Positions 25,118-36,839 are shown, numbered from the stretch's first letter. The stretch: 64,000 nt of DNA from Streptomyces sp. KMM 9044 (GCF_024701375.2 NZ_CP113910.1:4774001-4838000); one strand, 5' to 3'. The notes: generated by a model not told the origin, from the sequence alone. Numbers and translations are program-made.

Positions 25118-27102
25118 GCCCTCTCTTCTCCCGTGGCCGCGGGGGTGACGACCGCCAGCACCTGGTCCATGGCGACCGTCGTACCCGGGGCCACGTCCAG
25201 TTCGGTGACCGTGCCGGCGTGCGGGGCGGAGACGACGTGCTCCATCTTCATCGCCTCCACCACCAGCAGGCTCTGGCCCGCGCCCACCTCGTCGCCGACG
25301 GCGACCTTCACCACCGTCACCGTGCCGGGCATCGGCGCGGTCAGCGAGCCGGCGCCCGCCCGGCCGGCGCGGGTGAGGGACGCGGCGACCGGGTCGTGGT
25401 CGCGCACCTGCCAGGCGTCGCCGTCCCGGCCGAGCCAGTCGGCGGCGCGGTGGAAGGTGTGCCGGACACCGTCCAGCGTCACCGACACCAGGTCGTCGGT
25501 GACGGTGTGGGTGCCCCGGGCCCTGTGGGTCACGGGTTCGAGTCCCGTCACGCGCAGGTGGAACGCGACCGGCTTCGGCGTCCCCCCCAGACGCCAGCCG
25601 CTCGGCACCGAGAACGGGTCCGTCCAGCCCTCGGCACGCGGCCGCAGCGCGTCCAGACGTACGGCCGCGGCTGCCTCGTACACCTCCTCCGGTACGTCGG
25701 CCGGGACCAGGCCCTCCGCCTCCCGCTCCACCAGCCCCGTGTCCAGGTCGCCGCCGACCACCGCCGGGTGTGCGAGCAGCCGCCGCAGGAACCCGGCGTT
25801 GGTCTGCACGCCCAGCGTCACCGTCTCCGCGAGCGCCGCCCGGAGCCTGCGCAGCGCACTCGCGCGGTCGGGGCCGTACGCGATCACCTTGGACAGCATG
25901 GGGTCGTACAGGCTGCCGACCTCCGTGCCCTCGCTCAGCCCGGAGTCGGTGCGGACGCCTCCCCCAGACCCTTCGCGCAGGGGGGACCCCCCGCCCTGCG
26001 GCTCGCGCAGCCTGAGCACCGTGCCGCCCGAGGGGAGGAAACCGCGCGCCGGGTCCTCGGCGCAGACGCGGGCCTCGACGGCGTGGCCGGTGAGCCTGAC
26101 GTCCTCCTGCGTGAAGCCGAGCCGCTCACCCGCCGCCACCCGCAGCTGCCACTCCACCAGGTCGAGTCCCGTGATCAGTTCGGTGACCGGGTGCTCCACC
26201 TGGAGGCGGGTGTTCATCTCCATGAAGCAGTACGAGGCGGGGTCGTCGCCCGGCACGATGAACTCCACCGTGCCCGCGCCCCGGTAACCGCAGGAGCGGG
26301 CCGCCTGGACCGCCGCCCGGCCCATCGCGGCCCGGGTCTCCTTGTCGAGGAGCACACTGGGCGCCTCCTCGATGATCTTCTGGTGCCGGCGCTGGAGCGA
26401 GCACTCGCGCTCACCGAGGTGTACGACGTCGCCGTGGCCGTCGGCCAGCACCTGGATCTCGATGTGCCGGGGGCGCTCGATCCACCGCTCGACCAGGAGT
26501 GTGTCGTCGCCGAAGGAGGCGCGGGCCTCGCGACGGGCGGCGGCGATCTCGTCGGGCAGCGCCGCCGCGTCCCGCACCAGGCGCATGCCCTTGCCGCCGC
26601 CGCCCGCCGACGGCTTCAGCAGCACCGGTACGCCGATCTCGTGGGCGGCGTCGGCGAGCTGCCCGTCCGTCAGGCCGCTGCCGCTGGAGCCGGGGACGAC
26701 CGGGACACCGGCCGCCTTCACCGTCTCCTTCGCGCGGATCTTGTCGCCCATCAGGGAGATCGCGTCCGCCGGGGGCCCGACGAACACCAGCCCCGCCTCC
26801 TCGCACGCCCGCGCGAACCCCGCGTTCTCGGCGAGGAAGCCGTAGCCGGGGTGCACCGCCCGGGCACCGGTGCGGGCGGCGGCCTCCAGCAGCCGCTCCA
26901 CCGACAGGTAGCTCTCCGCGGCGGGCGCCGGCCCGATCCGTACCGCCGTGTCCGCCTCGCGGACGTGCCGGGCGTCGGCGTCCGCGTCGGAGAAGACGGC
27001 CACCGAGCGCACGCCCATCGACCGCAGGGTGCGGATGACCCGGACGGCGATCTCGCCCCGGTTGGCCACCAGAACCGTCTCGAACATCGCTCGATCTGTC
27101 AC
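25114..27102 (-). CDS. Acyl-CoA carboxylase alpha subunit (biotin carboxylase plus biotin carrier)
   Basis: Carboxylates its own biotin with bicarbonate and ATP and hands it to the beta subunit; 662 aa. N-terminal biotin carboxylase ([23 protein letters not shown]-grasp loop [24 protein letters not shown]), a linker region, and a C-terminal biotinyl domain with the biotin Lys in [19 protein letters not shown]. By context it is likely methylcrotonyl-CoA carboxylase, although a broader acetyl/propionyl-CoA role cannot be excluded. Gap to the beta subunit is 13 nt. Confidence 0.93.
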   Translation of the reverse strand: MTDRAMFETVLVANRGEIAVRVIRTLRSMGVRSVAVFSDADADARHVREADTAVRIGPAPAAESYLSVERLLEAAARTGARAVHPGYGFLAENAGFARACEEAGLVFVGPPADAISLMGDKIRAKETVKAAGVPVVPGSSGSGLTDGQLADAAHEIGVPVLLKPSAGGGGKGMRLVRDAAALPDEIAAARREARASFGDDTLLVERWIERPRHIEIQVLADGHGDVVHLGERECSLQRRHQKIIEEAPSVLLDKETRAAMGRAAVQAARSCGYRGAGTVEFIVPGDDPASYCFMEMNTRLQVEHPVTELITGLDLVEWQLRVAAGERLGFTQEDVRLTGHAVEARVCAEDPARGFLPSGGTVLRLREPQGGGSPLREGSGGGVRTDSGLSEGTEVGSLYDPMLSKVIAYGPDRASALRRLRAALAETVTLGVQTNAGFLRRLLAHPAVVGGDLDTGLVEREAEGLVPADVPEEVYEAAAAVRLDALRPRAEGWTDPFSVPSGWRLGGTPKPVAFHLRVTGLEPVTHRARGTHTVTDDLVSVTLDGVRHTFHRAADWLGRDGDAWQVRDHDPVAASLTRAGRAGAGSLTAPMPGTVTVVKVAVGDEVGAGQSLLVVEAMKMEHVVSAPHAGTVTELDVAPGTTVAMDQVLAVVTPAATGEERA

Positions 27103-27115
27103 AGTCGTCCGTCCC

Positions 27116-28732
<1,617 letters not shown>

Positions 28733-28749
28733 CTGCCGGTCCCCTCACT

Positions 28750-28795
28750 GGTTAATGAGCGTTAACGGTTTCACTCAGGTTAACGAGCGCTAACC
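28750..28795. promoter_or_regulatory. Paired operator between the catabolic operon and its TetR regulator
   Basis: Two copies of GTTAAYGAGCGYTAAC, 28 bp apart: 28750-28766 (GGTTAATGAGCGTTAAC) and 28778-28795 (GGTTAACGAGCGCTAACC, a near-palindrome). The second sits at the -35 position of a possible TetR-gene promoter (TAGAAT at 28804-28809). Binding by the divergent TetR protein is the simplest reading. Confidence 0.65.
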
Positions 28796-28816
28796 CCGCT
28801 GTCTAGAATCGTTCCC

Positions 28817-29413
28817 ATGGCCATCAGAACCGACGCCCCGACCCGTCGCGAGCAGATCCTCAAGGAGGCCGCGCGGCTGTTCGCCGAGCGCGGCTTCCAC
28901 GGAGTCGGGGTCGATGAGATAGGCGCCGCGGTCGGCATCAGCGGACCCGGCCTGTACCGGCACTTCGCGGGCAAGGACGCGATGCTCTCGGAGCTCCTCG
29001 TGGGGATCAGCGGTCAGCTGCTCACCGGCGCGAAGCAGCGGCTGAAGGAGGTCGGCGGAGCGGCTCCCGAGGGGGTCCTGGACTCGCTGATCGAGGGCCA
29101 CATCGACTTCGCGCTCGACGACCGGCCCCTCATCACCCTGCACGACCGTGAGCTGGACCGCCTCCGGGACGCCGACCGCAAGCTGGTGCGGCAGTTGCAG
29201 CGGCAGTACGTCGAGCTGTGGGTCGAGGTGGTGCGCGCGCTCTACCCGGACCTGACCGAGGCCGCCGCCCGCTCGGCCGTGCACTCCGTGTTCGGGCTGC
29301 TCAACTCCACCCCGCACCTCGCCCGGCCCGGCTCCCTGCCCGGCCGTGCCGCGACGGCGGCCCTCCTGCACCGGATGGCCCGCGGCGCCTTCGCCGCGGT
29401 GGGCACGGCCTGA
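28817..29413 (+). CDS. TetR-family regulator of the acyl-CoA catabolic operon
   Basis: 198 aa. The N-terminal TetR helix-turn-helix is at residues 10-55 (RREQILKEAARLFAERGFHG, AAVGISGPGLYRHFAGKDAM), followed by a helical ligand domain of the TetR_C33/KstR2 type with no recognisable binding residues. It is divergent from the carboxylase operon with two operator-like repeats between, so it most likely represses that operon and itself in response to an acyl-CoA intermediate. The 5' leader after the presumed promoter is very short. Confidence 0.88.
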   Translation: MAIRTDAPTRREQILKEAARLFAERGFHGVGVDEIGAAVGISGPGLYRHFAGKDAMLSELLVGISGQLLTGAKQRLKEVGGAAPEGVLDSLIEGHIDFALDDRPLITLHDRELDRLRDADRKLVRQLQRQYVELWVEVVRALYPDLTEAAARSAVHSVFGLLNSTPHLARPGSLPGRAATAALLHRMARGAFAAVGTA

Positions 29414-29490
29414 CGCCGGCGCACGTGACGAGCGTTACGCGGCCGGCGGTCTGGACGGCTTTGGCTACCCACCGGTACGGTTAAGACCCT

Positions 29491-29505
29491 GAGCAAGCGC
29501 TTAGC
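29491..29505. promoter_or_regulatory. Palindromic operator-like site upstream of the second acyl-CoA dehydrogenase
   Basis: GAGCAAGCGCTTAGC contains the perfect core AAGCGCTT (29495-29502) about 100 bp before the GTG start of the next gene. It resembles operators of TetR-type fatty-acid regulators. The regulator is not identified. Confidence 0.4.
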
Positions 29506-29600
29506 CGTGTGGGGCCGCAGCCATCGACCGAGGAACCCCCACGGCGAGCAACCAGGTACGCGAGAGCGGCGCCGGTTTGGGCGCAGGAAAGGGTGGCGGC

Positions 29601-30758
29601 GTGCGCCGTACGGTTTTCAACGAGGATCACGAGGCGTTCCGGGAGACCGTCCGCGCCTTCATCGAGGCCGAGGTCGTCCCCGTCTACGACGAGTGGTTCG
29701 CGGCGGGCCAGGCACCCCGCGACTTCTACCACAAGCTGGGTGAGCTGGGCATCTTCGGGATCACTGTCCCCGAGGAGTTCGGCGGCGCGGGCCTGGACAC
29801 CTACAAGTTCGAGGCCGTCCTCTACGAGGAGACCGCCCGCGCGGGCGTGCAGTTCGGCGGTTCCGGCGTGCACGTGCTGCTCGCCCTGCCCTACATCAAG
29901 ATGCTCGCCACCGACGAGCAGAAGAAGCGCTACCTGCCCAGGTTCGCCACCGGCGAGGAGATGTGGGCCATCGCGATGACCGAGCCGGGCACCGGCTCCG
30001 ACCTCGCGGGCATGAAGACCACCGCCAAGCTGAGCGCGGACGGCACGCACTACGTCCTCAACGGCGCCAAGACCTTCATCACCGGCGGCGTCCACGCCGA
30101 CAAGGTGATCGTCTGCGCCCGCACCGCCGCGCCGACCGCGGAGGACCGCCGCCACGGCATCTCCCTGTTCGCCGTCGACACCAGGTCCGAGGGCTACTCC
30201 GTCGGCCGCAAGCTCGACAAGCTCGGTCTGAGGACCTCCGACACCGCCGAGCTGGCGTTCGTCGACGTCAAGGTCCCTGTCGAGGACCTCCTCGGCGAGG
30301 AGGACAAGGGCTTCTCCTACCTCGGCCACAATCTGGCCTCCGAGCGCTGGGGCATCGCCTTCGGCGCCTACGCGCAGGCCAAGGCCGCCGTCCGGTTCGC
30401 CCAGCAGTACGTGCAGGAGCGCACCGTCTTCGGCAAGCCGGTCGCCCATTTCCAGAACACCAAGTTCGAGCTGGCCGCCTGCCAGGCCGAGGTGGACGCC
30501 GCCGAGGCCGTCGCCGACCGCGCCACCGAGGCCCTCGACGCGGGCGAACTCACCCCCGCCGAGGCCGCCTCCGCCAAGCTGTTCTGCACCGAGGTCGCGC
30601 ACCGCGTCATCGACCGCTGCCTCCAGCTGCACGGCGGCTACGGCTACATGAACGAGTACCCGATAGCCCGTCTGTACGCGGACAACCGCGTCAACCGCAT
30701 CTACGGCGGCACCAGCGAGATCATGAAGACGATCATCGCCAAGGACATGGGCCTGTAA
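29601..30758 (+). CDS. Acyl-CoA dehydrogenase
   Basis: FAD-dependent acyl-CoA oxidation, 385 aa. The GTG at 29601 is chosen: it has AGGAAAGGGTGG just upstream and gives the conserved start RRTVFNEDHEAFRETVRAFI; a TTG 24 bp earlier is possible. Motifs are WAIAMTEPGTGSDLAGMKTT, YVLNGAKTFITGG, and QLHGGYGYMNEYPIARLYAD followed by GGTSEIMKTIIAKDMG. It is the same family as the dehydrogenase at 23000 but a separate transcription unit with the thioesterase gene 47 nt downstream. Medium- or long-chain substrates are a guess. Confidence 0.92.
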   Translation: MRRTVFNEDHEAFRETVRAFIEAEVVPVYDEWFAAGQAPRDFYHKLGELGIFGITVPEEFGGAGLDTYKFEAVLYEETARAGVQFGGSGVHVLLALPYIKMLATDEQKKRYLPRFATGEEMWAIAMTEPGTGSDLAGMKTTAKLSADGTHYVLNGAKTFITGGVHADKVIVCARTAAPTAEDRRHGISLFAVDTRSEGYSVGRKLDKLGLRTSDTAELAFVDVKVPVEDLLGEEDKGFSYLGHNLASERWGIAFGAYAQAKAAVRFAQQYVQERTVFGKPVAHFQNTKFELAACQAEVDAAEAVADRATEALDAGELTPAEAASAKLFCTEVAHRVIDRCLQLHGGYGYMNEYPIARLYADNRVNRIYGGTSEIMKTIIAKDMGL

Positions 30759-30805
30759 GGCCACCGACATCCCTGGCCTCTACACGTACCGGTACAACTG
30801 ACCCC

Positions 30806-31702
30806 ATGAGCCAGGCACTGCAGGAACTCCTCGATCTCCTCGATCTCGAACAGATCGAGGAGAACATCTTCCGCGGCCAGTCCCGCTTCGCCGTCGTCCC
30901 CCGCGTCTTCGGCGGGCAGGTCGCCGCGCAGGCGCTGGTCGCCGCCGGGCGGACCGTCCCCGCGGACCGGCCCGCCCACTCGCTGCACGCGTACTTCCTG
31001 CGCCCCGGCGACGCCGGCGCGCCGATCGTCTACACCGTCGACCGGATCCGCGACGGCCGCTCCTTCACCACCCGCCGCGTCGTCGCGGTCCAGCACGGCA
31101 AGCCGATCTTCCACCTCTCGGCGTCCTTCCAGATCCACGAGGAGGGCCTGGAACACCAGGAGCCGATGCCGTCCGCGCCCGACCCGGCCACCCTGCCCAC
31201 CTCCGAGGCACGGCTGCGCGACTACGGGCATCTCGCCCCCGACGTCGTCGAGCGCTTCCTGGAGGCCCGCAGGGCCGTGGACCTGCGCTACGGCGCCGAG
31301 CCTCCCTACGGCCGCTTCGGCGAGCCCCGCGCACCCCACTCCCAGGTGTGGTTCCGCACCAACGGCAAGCTGGGCGGTGAGGTCGACGAGCCCCTGCTGC
31401 ACGTCGTCCTCGCCACGTACGTCTCCGACATGACGCTGCTGGACTCGGTCCTCCTCGCCCACGGCCGCGGCGGCTGGGCGGTGGGGGACGTGGTCGGGGC
31501 CTCCCTCGACCACGCCATGTGGTTCCACCGCCCGTTCCGTGCCGACGAGTGGCTGCTGTACGACCAGCAGTCCCCGTCCGCGCACGGCGGCCGGGGCCTC
31601 GGCCAGGCCCGCATCTACACCCAGGACGGCCGCCTCGCGGTCTCGGTCATCCAGGAGGGCCTGGTCCGCGTCCCCCGCGAGAGTCCCTCACCGGCCTGCT
31701 AG
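30806..31702 (+). CDS. tesB: Acyl-CoA thioesterase II (TesB family)
   Basis: Hydrolyses acyl-CoA to free acid and CoA; 298 aa with two hot-dog domains. Features are FAVVPRVFGGQVAAQALVAA, HSLHAYFLRPGD, DRIRDGRSFTTRRVVAVQHG, and in the second half ASLDHAMWFHRPFRADEWLL with GRGLGQARIYTQDGRL, carrying the expected Asp, Thr/Ser and Gln active-site positions of the TesB family. It follows the acyl-CoA dehydrogenase in the same direction and probably shares its transcript. Confidence 0.9.
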   Translation: MSQALQELLDLLDLEQIEENIFRGQSRFAVVPRVFGGQVAAQALVAAGRTVPADRPAHSLHAYFLRPGDAGAPIVYTVDRIRDGRSFTTRRVVAVQHGKPIFHLSASFQIHEEGLEHQEPMPSAPDPATLPTSEARLRDYGHLAPDVVERFLEARRAVDLRYGAEPPYGRFGEPRAPHSQVWFRTNGKLGGEVDEPLLHVVLATYVSDMTLLDSVLLAHGRGGWAVGDVVGASLDHAMWFHRPFRADEWLLYDQQSPSAHGGRGLGQARIYTQDGRLAVSVIQEGLVRVPRESPSPAC

Positions 31703-31813
31703 GTCCTGTCTGGAGTGTCCCGGCGTCGCCCGAGGGGTGGCCTTGCGGCGTCCGGTGCGGTGCATCGGTGTGCGGCCGGACCGCCCTCGTACCGGACGTA
31801 CCGGGGTGATCCG

Positions 31814-31849
31814 GCCGTGCGGCGTCTGCCGTGCCGGACGCCGCACGGC
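31814..31849. terminator. Bidirectional terminator after tesB
   Basis: A perfect 13-bp inverted repeat (31814-31826 with 31837-31849) and a 10-nt loop, located between the convergent thioesterase and phosphatase-like genes. Confidence 0.75.
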
Positions 31850-31872
31850 AGACGGGAAACTCCCGCCAGGAC

Positions 31873-32673
31873 CTAGCGGGCGCCCCGGTCCAGTCCCGCC
31901 TCCGCCAGCAGGTACGCCGTCATCGGGTCGTAGTGGCGGGGGCTGACCACGTGGTCGTCGAGGGGGACCGTCACCTGGACGGTGCCCTCCGCCTCGGCCA
32001 GGAACAGCGCCGGGTCGTTGCAGTCCGCGTAGCCGACGGAGTCGACGCCGTGCTGCCCCGCGTAGCCCGCCCAGCCGTGGTCGGCGACCACCAGGTCCGG
32101 CAGCGGGCGGCCCTCGCGCTCCAGGGCGGTGAGAACGGCCTTCATCGGCTCACCGGAGTGCGTGTGCCACAGCGTGGCACCGTGCTCCAGCACCGCCACG
32201 TCCGCGAACTGCATCACGTAGCCCTCGTCCGTGGCCAGCCCGTCCGGGATCACCACGATCTCGCAGCCGGCGGCGCGCAGCGCGGCGGCCGTGGCCCGGT
32301 GCACGTCGAGCAGCCCGCCGGGGTGACCGGTGGCCAGCAGCACCCGCTGCCGCCCGTCCGCCGCCTTGCGCAGCCGCCCCGCCATCCGCTCCAGGCCGGC
32401 CACGGTCAGCTCGGGATCGATGGTGTCCTGGCCGTACCGGTGCTCGGCGTCGTCGCTGACGCCGACCCGCTCCGCCATCACCGCGAGCACGTCCTGCTCG
32501 TCGCTCCAGCGGTCGCCGAGCTCCAGGCCGAGCCAGTAGTGGCGGTCGCCGTTCGCCAGCTTGCGGTAGTGGGAGAGGTTGTTCTCGCGCGGGGTGGCGA
32601 CGTCGCCCGCGACACGGGTGGCGGCGAGGTGGACGAGGAGTTCGGCGCGGCTGGGCGTCCCGGATATCGGCAT
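31873..32673 (-). CDS. Phosphatase-like conserved actinobacterial protein
   Basis: 266 aa from the ATG at 32673 (MPISGTPSRAELLVHLAATR); an ATG three codons earlier is the alternative. Homologues at this locus are annotated as phosphatase. Visible motifs include GDVATPRENNLSHYRKLANG, LLATGHPGGLLDVHRATAAA, EHGATLWHTHSGEPMKAVLT and LVVADHGWAGYAGQ, with many conserved His and Asp residues that could bind metal. No experimental function is known to me. Monocistronic, divergent from the agmatinase gene. Confidence 0.7.
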   Translation of the reverse strand: MPISGTPSRAELLVHLAATRVAGDVATPRENNLSHYRKLANGDRHYWLGLELGDRWSDEQDVLAVMAERVGVSDDAEHRYGQDTIDPELTVAGLERMAGRLRKAADGRQRVLLATGHPGGLLDVHRATAAALRAAGCEIVVIPDGLATDEGYVMQFADVAVLEHGATLWHTHSGEPMKAVLTALEREGRPLPDLVVADHGWAGYAGQHGVDSVGYADCNDPALFLAEAEGTVQVTVPLDDHVVSPRHYDPMTAYLLAEAGLDRGAR

Positions 32674-32986
32674 GCCTCCCATTGTGGAGCAGCCGGGGCC
32701 GGGCGTACCCGGCGTACTGCCCCCCTGGGACGCGCGTCACGTACTCGGGCGGCCTCCGCACGCGTACTCACCGCGGCCGTGTCCCCCGAGGGCCGGCCGT
32801 GGGTCCGGCAGGGTGGACGTTTCCTCCATGTCCGCCGTCCGAAGTGGATGAAACGTACACTTTGCAGCCCGCTTTCCGGCCGCCTAACGTCGCTGACAGT
32901 AAGGCCGGGCCAGGTCCCCGGCGTCATTGGAGTCATGCGGCAGGCAGTGCCCACGCGACGAAGCGCAGGAAAGAAGGCAGTACCCC
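32674..32986. other. Divergent promoter region between the phosphatase-like gene and speB
   Basis: No credible gene in these 313 bp. A TACACT hexamer at 32856-32861 could be a -10 element for the agmatinase transcript. A purine-rich ribosome site (AGAAGG) precedes the speB start. No operator is recognised. Confidence 0.35.
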
Positions 32987-33967
32987 ATGAGCAGCAACGA
33001 GACGCCCCGCGGGCCCGTCGACTCGTCCCGCGTCCCCCGGTACGCGGGCCCCGCGACCTTCGCCCGGCTGCCCCGGCTCGACGAGGTCGGCCGCGCCGAC
33101 ATCGCCGTGGTGGGCGTGCCGTTCGACTCGGGCGTCTCCTACCGGCCGGGCGCCCGGTTCGGCGGCAACGCCATCCGGGAGGCGTCCCGGCTGCTGCGCC
33201 CCTACAACCCCGCGCAGGACGCCTCCCCCTTCGCCCTCGCCCAGGTCGCGGACGGCGGCGACATCGCCGTCAACCCGTTCGACATCAACGAGGCCGTCGA
33301 GACCGTCGAGGCCGCCGCCGACGACCTGCTCGGCACCGGCGCCCGCCTGATGACCCTCGGCGGCGACCACACCATCGCGCTGCCGCTGCTGCGCTCGGTC
33401 GCGAAGAGGCACGGCCCGGTCGCCCTGCTCCACTTCGACGCCCACCTGGACACCTGGGACACCTACTTCGGCGCCGAGTACACGCACGGCACCCCGTTCC
33501 GCCGGGCCGTGGAGGAGGGCGTCCTCGACACCGAGGCCCTCTCCCACGTCGGCATCCGCGGCCCGCTCTACGGCCGGCAGGACCTCACCGACGACGAGAA
33601 GATGGGCTTCGGCATCGTCACCTCCGCCGACGTCTACCGCCGGGGCGCCGACGAGGTCGCCGACCAGCTGCGGCAGCGCATCGGCGACCGCCCGCTGTAC
33701 ATCTCCGTCGACATCGACTGCCTGGACCCGGCCCACGCCCCCGGCACCGGAACCCCCGAGGCGGGCGGCCTGACCTCCCGTGAGCTGCTCGAGATCCTGC
33801 GCGGACTCGCCTCCTGCAACCTGGTCTCGGCCGACCTCGTCGAGGTGGCCCCCGCGTACGATCACGCGGAGATCACCTCGGTCGCCGCCTCCCACACGGC
33901 GTACGAGCTGACCACGATCATGTCCCGTCGGATCGCCGGGGCCCGCGAGGAGAACGAGAGCACGTGA
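32987..33967 (+). CDS. speB: Agmatinase/ureohydrolase
   Basis: Mn2+-dependent hydrolysis of agmatine (or a related guanidino compound) to putrescine and urea; 326 aa, arginase fold. All metal motifs are present: [27 protein letters not shown], and [19 protein letters not shown] near the C-terminus. The ATG at 32987 has AGAAGG upstream. The stop overlaps the GTG start of the ThDP enzyme gene, so the two are coupled. The related Streptomyces enzyme may prefer guanidinobutyrate, which the sequence cannot settle. Confidence 0.92.
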   Translation: MSSNETPRGPVDSSRVPRYAGPATFARLPRLDEVGRADIAVVGVPFDSGVSYRPGARFGGNAIREASRLLRPYNPAQDASPFALAQVADGGDIAVNPFDINEAVETVEAAADDLLGTGARLMTLGGDHTIALPLLRSVAKRHGPVALLHFDAHLDTWDTYFGAEYTHGTPFRRAVEEGVLDTEALSHVGIRGPLYGRQDLTDDEKMGFGIVTSADVYRRGADEVADQLRQRIGDRPLYISVDIDCLDPAHAPGTGTPEAGGLTSRELLEILRGLASCNLVSADLVEVAPAYDHAEITSVAASHTAYELTTIMSRRIAGAREENEST

Positions 33968-35676
33968 CCCACGACCACGACCTGGTGCTCCGCCCGACCG
34001 CCGCACAGACGGAGGCCGCGCTGAACCCGCCCGACGGCCGCACGGGCGGCGACCTGGTCGTGGAGACCCTGGCCGGCCTCGGCGCGACGACCGTCTTCGG
34101 CCTGCCCGGCCGGCACGCGCTCGGCGTCTTCGACGCCCTGCGCCGCTCGGACCTCCGGTATGTCGGGCTGCGGGTGGAGAACAACGCCGCCTTCGCGGCG
34201 GACGCGTACGGCCGCGTCACCGGCGAGGCGGCCCCGCTGCTGCTGTCGACCGGGCCGGGCGCGCTGACCGCGCTGCCCGCGCTCCAGGAGGCCGCCGCCG
34301 CCTCCGCCCCCGTGCTGGCGATCGGCAGCCAGGTGCCGACGGCGGGACTGGGCGGAGGCCGCCACGGCTATCTGCACGAACTGCCCGACCAGGCCGCCTC
34401 GTTCCGGGGCGTGGTCAAGTCCGTCCACACCGCGCGCACCGCGTCCCAGATCCCGTCGGCGGTCACCGGGGCCTGGAAGTCGGCGCTGACGGTGCCACAC
34501 GGCCCCGTGTGGGTGGAGATCCCGCAGGACGTGCTGGCGGCCCCGACGTCCCTCCCGGTCGTGACGGCCATGGACGCCACCCCCGACGAGCTGCCCCCGC
34601 GCCCCGAACTGACGGCGGTGGCCGCCCACTGGCTGACGCACGCGGAGCGCCCCGCGATCATCGCGGGCGGGGGAGTGATCCGTTCCGACGCCTCGGGCAA
34701 GCTCCGCAAGCTCGCCGAACGCCTCCGGGCGCCGGTCGTCACCACCCCCGGCGGCAAGGGCGCCTTCCCCTGGACGCACCCGCTGTCGTTGCGGTCCTGG
34801 CTGGAGGACCGGCACACGACGGACTTCCTCCAGGACGCCGACGTGCTCCTGGTCGTGGGCTCGGGTCTGGGCGAACTCTCCTCGAACCACCACACGTTCA
34901 CGCCGCGCGGCCGGATCGTCCAGATCGAGGCGGACCTCGGCAAGCTGGAGTCCAACCACCCCGCGCTCGGTATCCACGCGGACGCACGCCTCGCCCTCCA
35001 GGCCCTGCTGGAGACGGTGGAGCCGCGCGAGGACGAGGCGGCGCCGGAGCGCGTGCGCACGCTGTTGTCGAAGGTCGCCGAACGCATCGCCTCCCAGGGA
35101 CTGACCCTGGAGCAGGAGGTGCTGGCGTCGGTCCGCCGCGCCCTGCCCGCAGACTCGCCCTCCTTCTGGGACATGACGGTCCTGGCCTACTGGGCCTGGT
35201 CCGCCTTCGACGCCAAGGGACCCAACCGCCTGCACTCCGCCCAGGGCGCCGGTGGCCTCGGCTACGGCCTCCCGGCCGCCCTCGGCGCGGCGGTCGCCGA
35301 CCCCACCCGCCCGGTCCTCGCGGTCTCCGGGGACGGCGGCGCCCTGTACTCCGTCGCCGAACTGGCCACCGCCCGCCAGTACGACCTCGACGTCACCTGG
35401 CTGATCGTCGACGACGGCGGCTACGGCATCCTGCGCGCGTACATGACCGACGCCTACGGCGAGGCCACGGCGACCGACCTGACCCGCCCGGACTTCGCGG
35501 CCCTGGCACGGTCCTTCGGCGTCCCGGGCGTGCGGACCACCCCCGGCACCCTGGAACAGGACCTGTCCCGGGCCCTGAACACGCCGGGCCCGTCGGTGGT
35601 CGTCCTCCCCACGGTCCTGCGGATGTTCGCACCGACCCACCTGGACCGGACGCCTGCCGGCCGAACTCCCCGCTAG
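33964..35676 (+). CDS. Thiamine diphosphate-dependent enzyme (acetolactate synthase-like)
   Basis: 570 aa with three ThDP-enzyme domains. The N-terminal PYR domain includes [20 protein letters not shown] and the catalytic-type Glu region [18 protein letters not shown]. The central domain carries [20 protein letters not shown]. The C-terminal PP domain has the ThDP/Mg motif [20 protein letters not shown] followed by IVDDGGYG. The substrate is not apparent; relatives include acetolactate synthase and benzoylformate decarboxylase. It is translationally coupled to speB (GTGA overlap), so a role in arginine/agmatine or keto-acid metabolism is plausible. Confidence 0.85.
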   Translation: MTHDHDLVLRPTAAQTEAALNPPDGRTGGDLVVETLAGLGATTVFGLPGRHALGVFDALRRSDLRYVGLRVENNAAFAADAYGRVTGEAAPLLLSTGPGALTALPALQEAAAASAPVLAIGSQVPTAGLGGGRHGYLHELPDQAASFRGVVKSVHTARTASQIPSAVTGAWKSALTVPHGPVWVEIPQDVLAAPTSLPVVTAMDATPDELPPRPELTAVAAHWLTHAERPAIIAGGGVIRSDASGKLRKLAERLRAPVVTTPGGKGAFPWTHPLSLRSWLEDRHTTDFLQDADVLLVVGSGLGELSSNHHTFTPRGRIVQIEADLGKLESNHPALGIHADARLALQALLETVEPREDEAAPERVRTLLSKVAERIASQGLTLEQEVLASVRRALPADSPSFWDMTVLAYWAWSAFDAKGPNRLHSAQGAGGLGYGLPAALGAAVADPTRPVLAVSGDGGALYSVAELATARQYDLDVTWLIVDDGGYGILRAYMTDAYGEATATDLTRPDFAALARSFGVPGVRTTPGTLEQDLSRALNTPGPSVVVLPTVLRMFAPTHLDRTPAGRTPR

Positions 35677-35689
35677 ACTGTGCGAGTTG

Positions 35690-35727
35690 GCCTCCGGCGC
35701 CCAGCGGGCGCATACGGAGGCTTTTTT
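35690..35727 (+). terminator. Terminator hairpin with U6 tract that also holds the next gene's ribosome site
   Basis: A stem of GCCTCCG plus GCGCCC (35690-35702) with GGGCGC, an ATA bulge, and CGGAGGC (35706-35721), followed directly by TTTTTT (35722-35727) and then the ATG at 35729. It ends the speB/ThDP transcript 13 nt after its stop. The 3' arm CGGAGG is also the only ribosome site of the following MFS gene, so a folded stem would hide it. Confidence 0.85.
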
Positions 35728-35728
35728 C

Positions 35729-36511
35729 ATGCCCTCCGACGACGCCTCCGCGCCCCCTTCCGCACGCACTCCCGCCCCCACCGGGGCTTCCCCCACCGGG
35801 GCTCCTCCCGCCGGTTACCGCGCCCTGCTCCGCAACCGTGAGTTCGCCGGCCTGTACGTCGGTCTCACGCTGACGGTCGCCGCGAGCACCCTGTCGGGCT
35901 TCGCGCTCGGCACGCTGGTCGACGACAGGACCGGGTCCCCGCTCCTGACCGCCGTGAGCGTGTACGGCGCCACGTTCGCCACGGTGCTCGGCGCGCTGAC
36001 CCCGATGTCGGTCGCGGACGGGCACCGCCCGCGCCGGACCCTCGTCACGCTCCAGTGCCGCTCCCCGGCGGGCGTCGCCGCGCAGGCGGTCCCGGGGCTG
36101 CCCCCGGCCGCCCGGTTCGGCCTGCTCCTGGTGCTGGGGTTCTTCCAGTCCCTCGGCACCGGAACGCGGTGGGGGCTGCTCGCCGACGTCGTCCCCGCCT
36201 CCACGTACGCGGTGGCGCGGTCGCTGATGAACATCACCTCGGGCGGCACGGCCGTCCTCGGCCTCGCCGCCGCCCTGTGCCTCACCCCCGGCACCAGGAT
36301 CACCGCCCTGGCCGCCCTCTCCGTCGCCGTCACCGTCCTCTCCCGGCCCTCCGTGGCCCGCGCCGGCCGCCACGGGGCGAGAAGCCGATCGAGCAGAGCC
36401 GGTCCGCGCGTGGTGGGCGGCGGGTGGACCGTGATGGGATGGCAGCGTGAGCCGCGCCGCCGAAGAGACCAACCGCCGCATGCTCCGGGTGCGGGACGCG
36501 ATGGACCGTGA
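35729..36511 (+). pseudogene. MFS transporter, truncated
   Basis: An N-terminal Pro/Ala-rich tail is followed by membrane segments of a major facilitator (YRALLRNREFAGLYVGLTLT, LLTAVSVYGATFATVLGALT, RFGLLLVLGFFQSLGTGTRW). Only about 200 residues are MFS-like, half the usual 400. After LSVAVTVLSRPSVARAGRHG the frame becomes basic low-complexity sequence and overlaps the AraC gene. The C-terminal half has been lost, so the product is probably not functional. Confidence 0.65.
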
Positions 36512-36839
36512 CTACGCGCAGCCGATGGACGTCCCCGCCCTGGCGCGCATCGCGCACGTGTCACCGGCGCACTTCACGCGGACCTTCCGGGCCACGTTCG
36601 GTGAGACACCGCACCGCTACCTCCAGCGCCGCCGGGTGGAACGGGCGATGTTCCTGCTGCGGGAGACCGGCCGCAGCGTGACGGACATCGGCTTCGAGGT
36701 CGGCTTCGGCAGCCCGGGAACCTTCAGCCGTACGTTCCGCGACATCGTCGGCCGGTCACCACGCACGTACCGCAAGGAGGCGAGGGCCGTGGGCGTGCCG
36801 ACGTGCTTCACGATGGCGTGGACCCGGCCGAGTACCTGA
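36447..36839 (+). CDS. AraC-family DNA-binding protein (stand-alone HTH domain)
   Basis: 130 aa starting with GTG at 36447. It consists almost only of the AraC double helix-turn-helix: ALARIAHVSPAHFTRTFRAT (first HTH) and DIGFEVGFGSPGTFSRTFRD (second). No effector domain is present, as in small SoxS/MarA-like regulators. It overlaps the ruined end of the MFS gene. The VOC gene 81 bp downstream is a frequent partner of such regulators, so it probably controls that gene. Confidence 0.85.
   Translation: MSRAAEETNRRMLRVRDAMDRDYAQPMDVPALARIAHVSPAHFTRTFRATFGETPHRYLQRRRVERAMFLLRETGRSVTDIGFEVGFGSPGTFSRTFRDIVGRSPRTYRKEARAVGVPTCFTMAWTRPST

Noticed and set aside
25531..25550. A tRNA T-arm-like sequence (GGGTTCGAGTCCCGT) on the plus strand
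   Set aside because: It is inside the carboxylase alpha gene, and no acceptor, D or anticodon arm can be formed around it.
22853..26287. A 1144-codon open frame on the plus strand
   Set aside because: It lies opposite acyl-CoA dehydrogenase, HMG-CoA lyase and the carboxylase alpha subunit, which all have intact motifs; no domain is visible in it.
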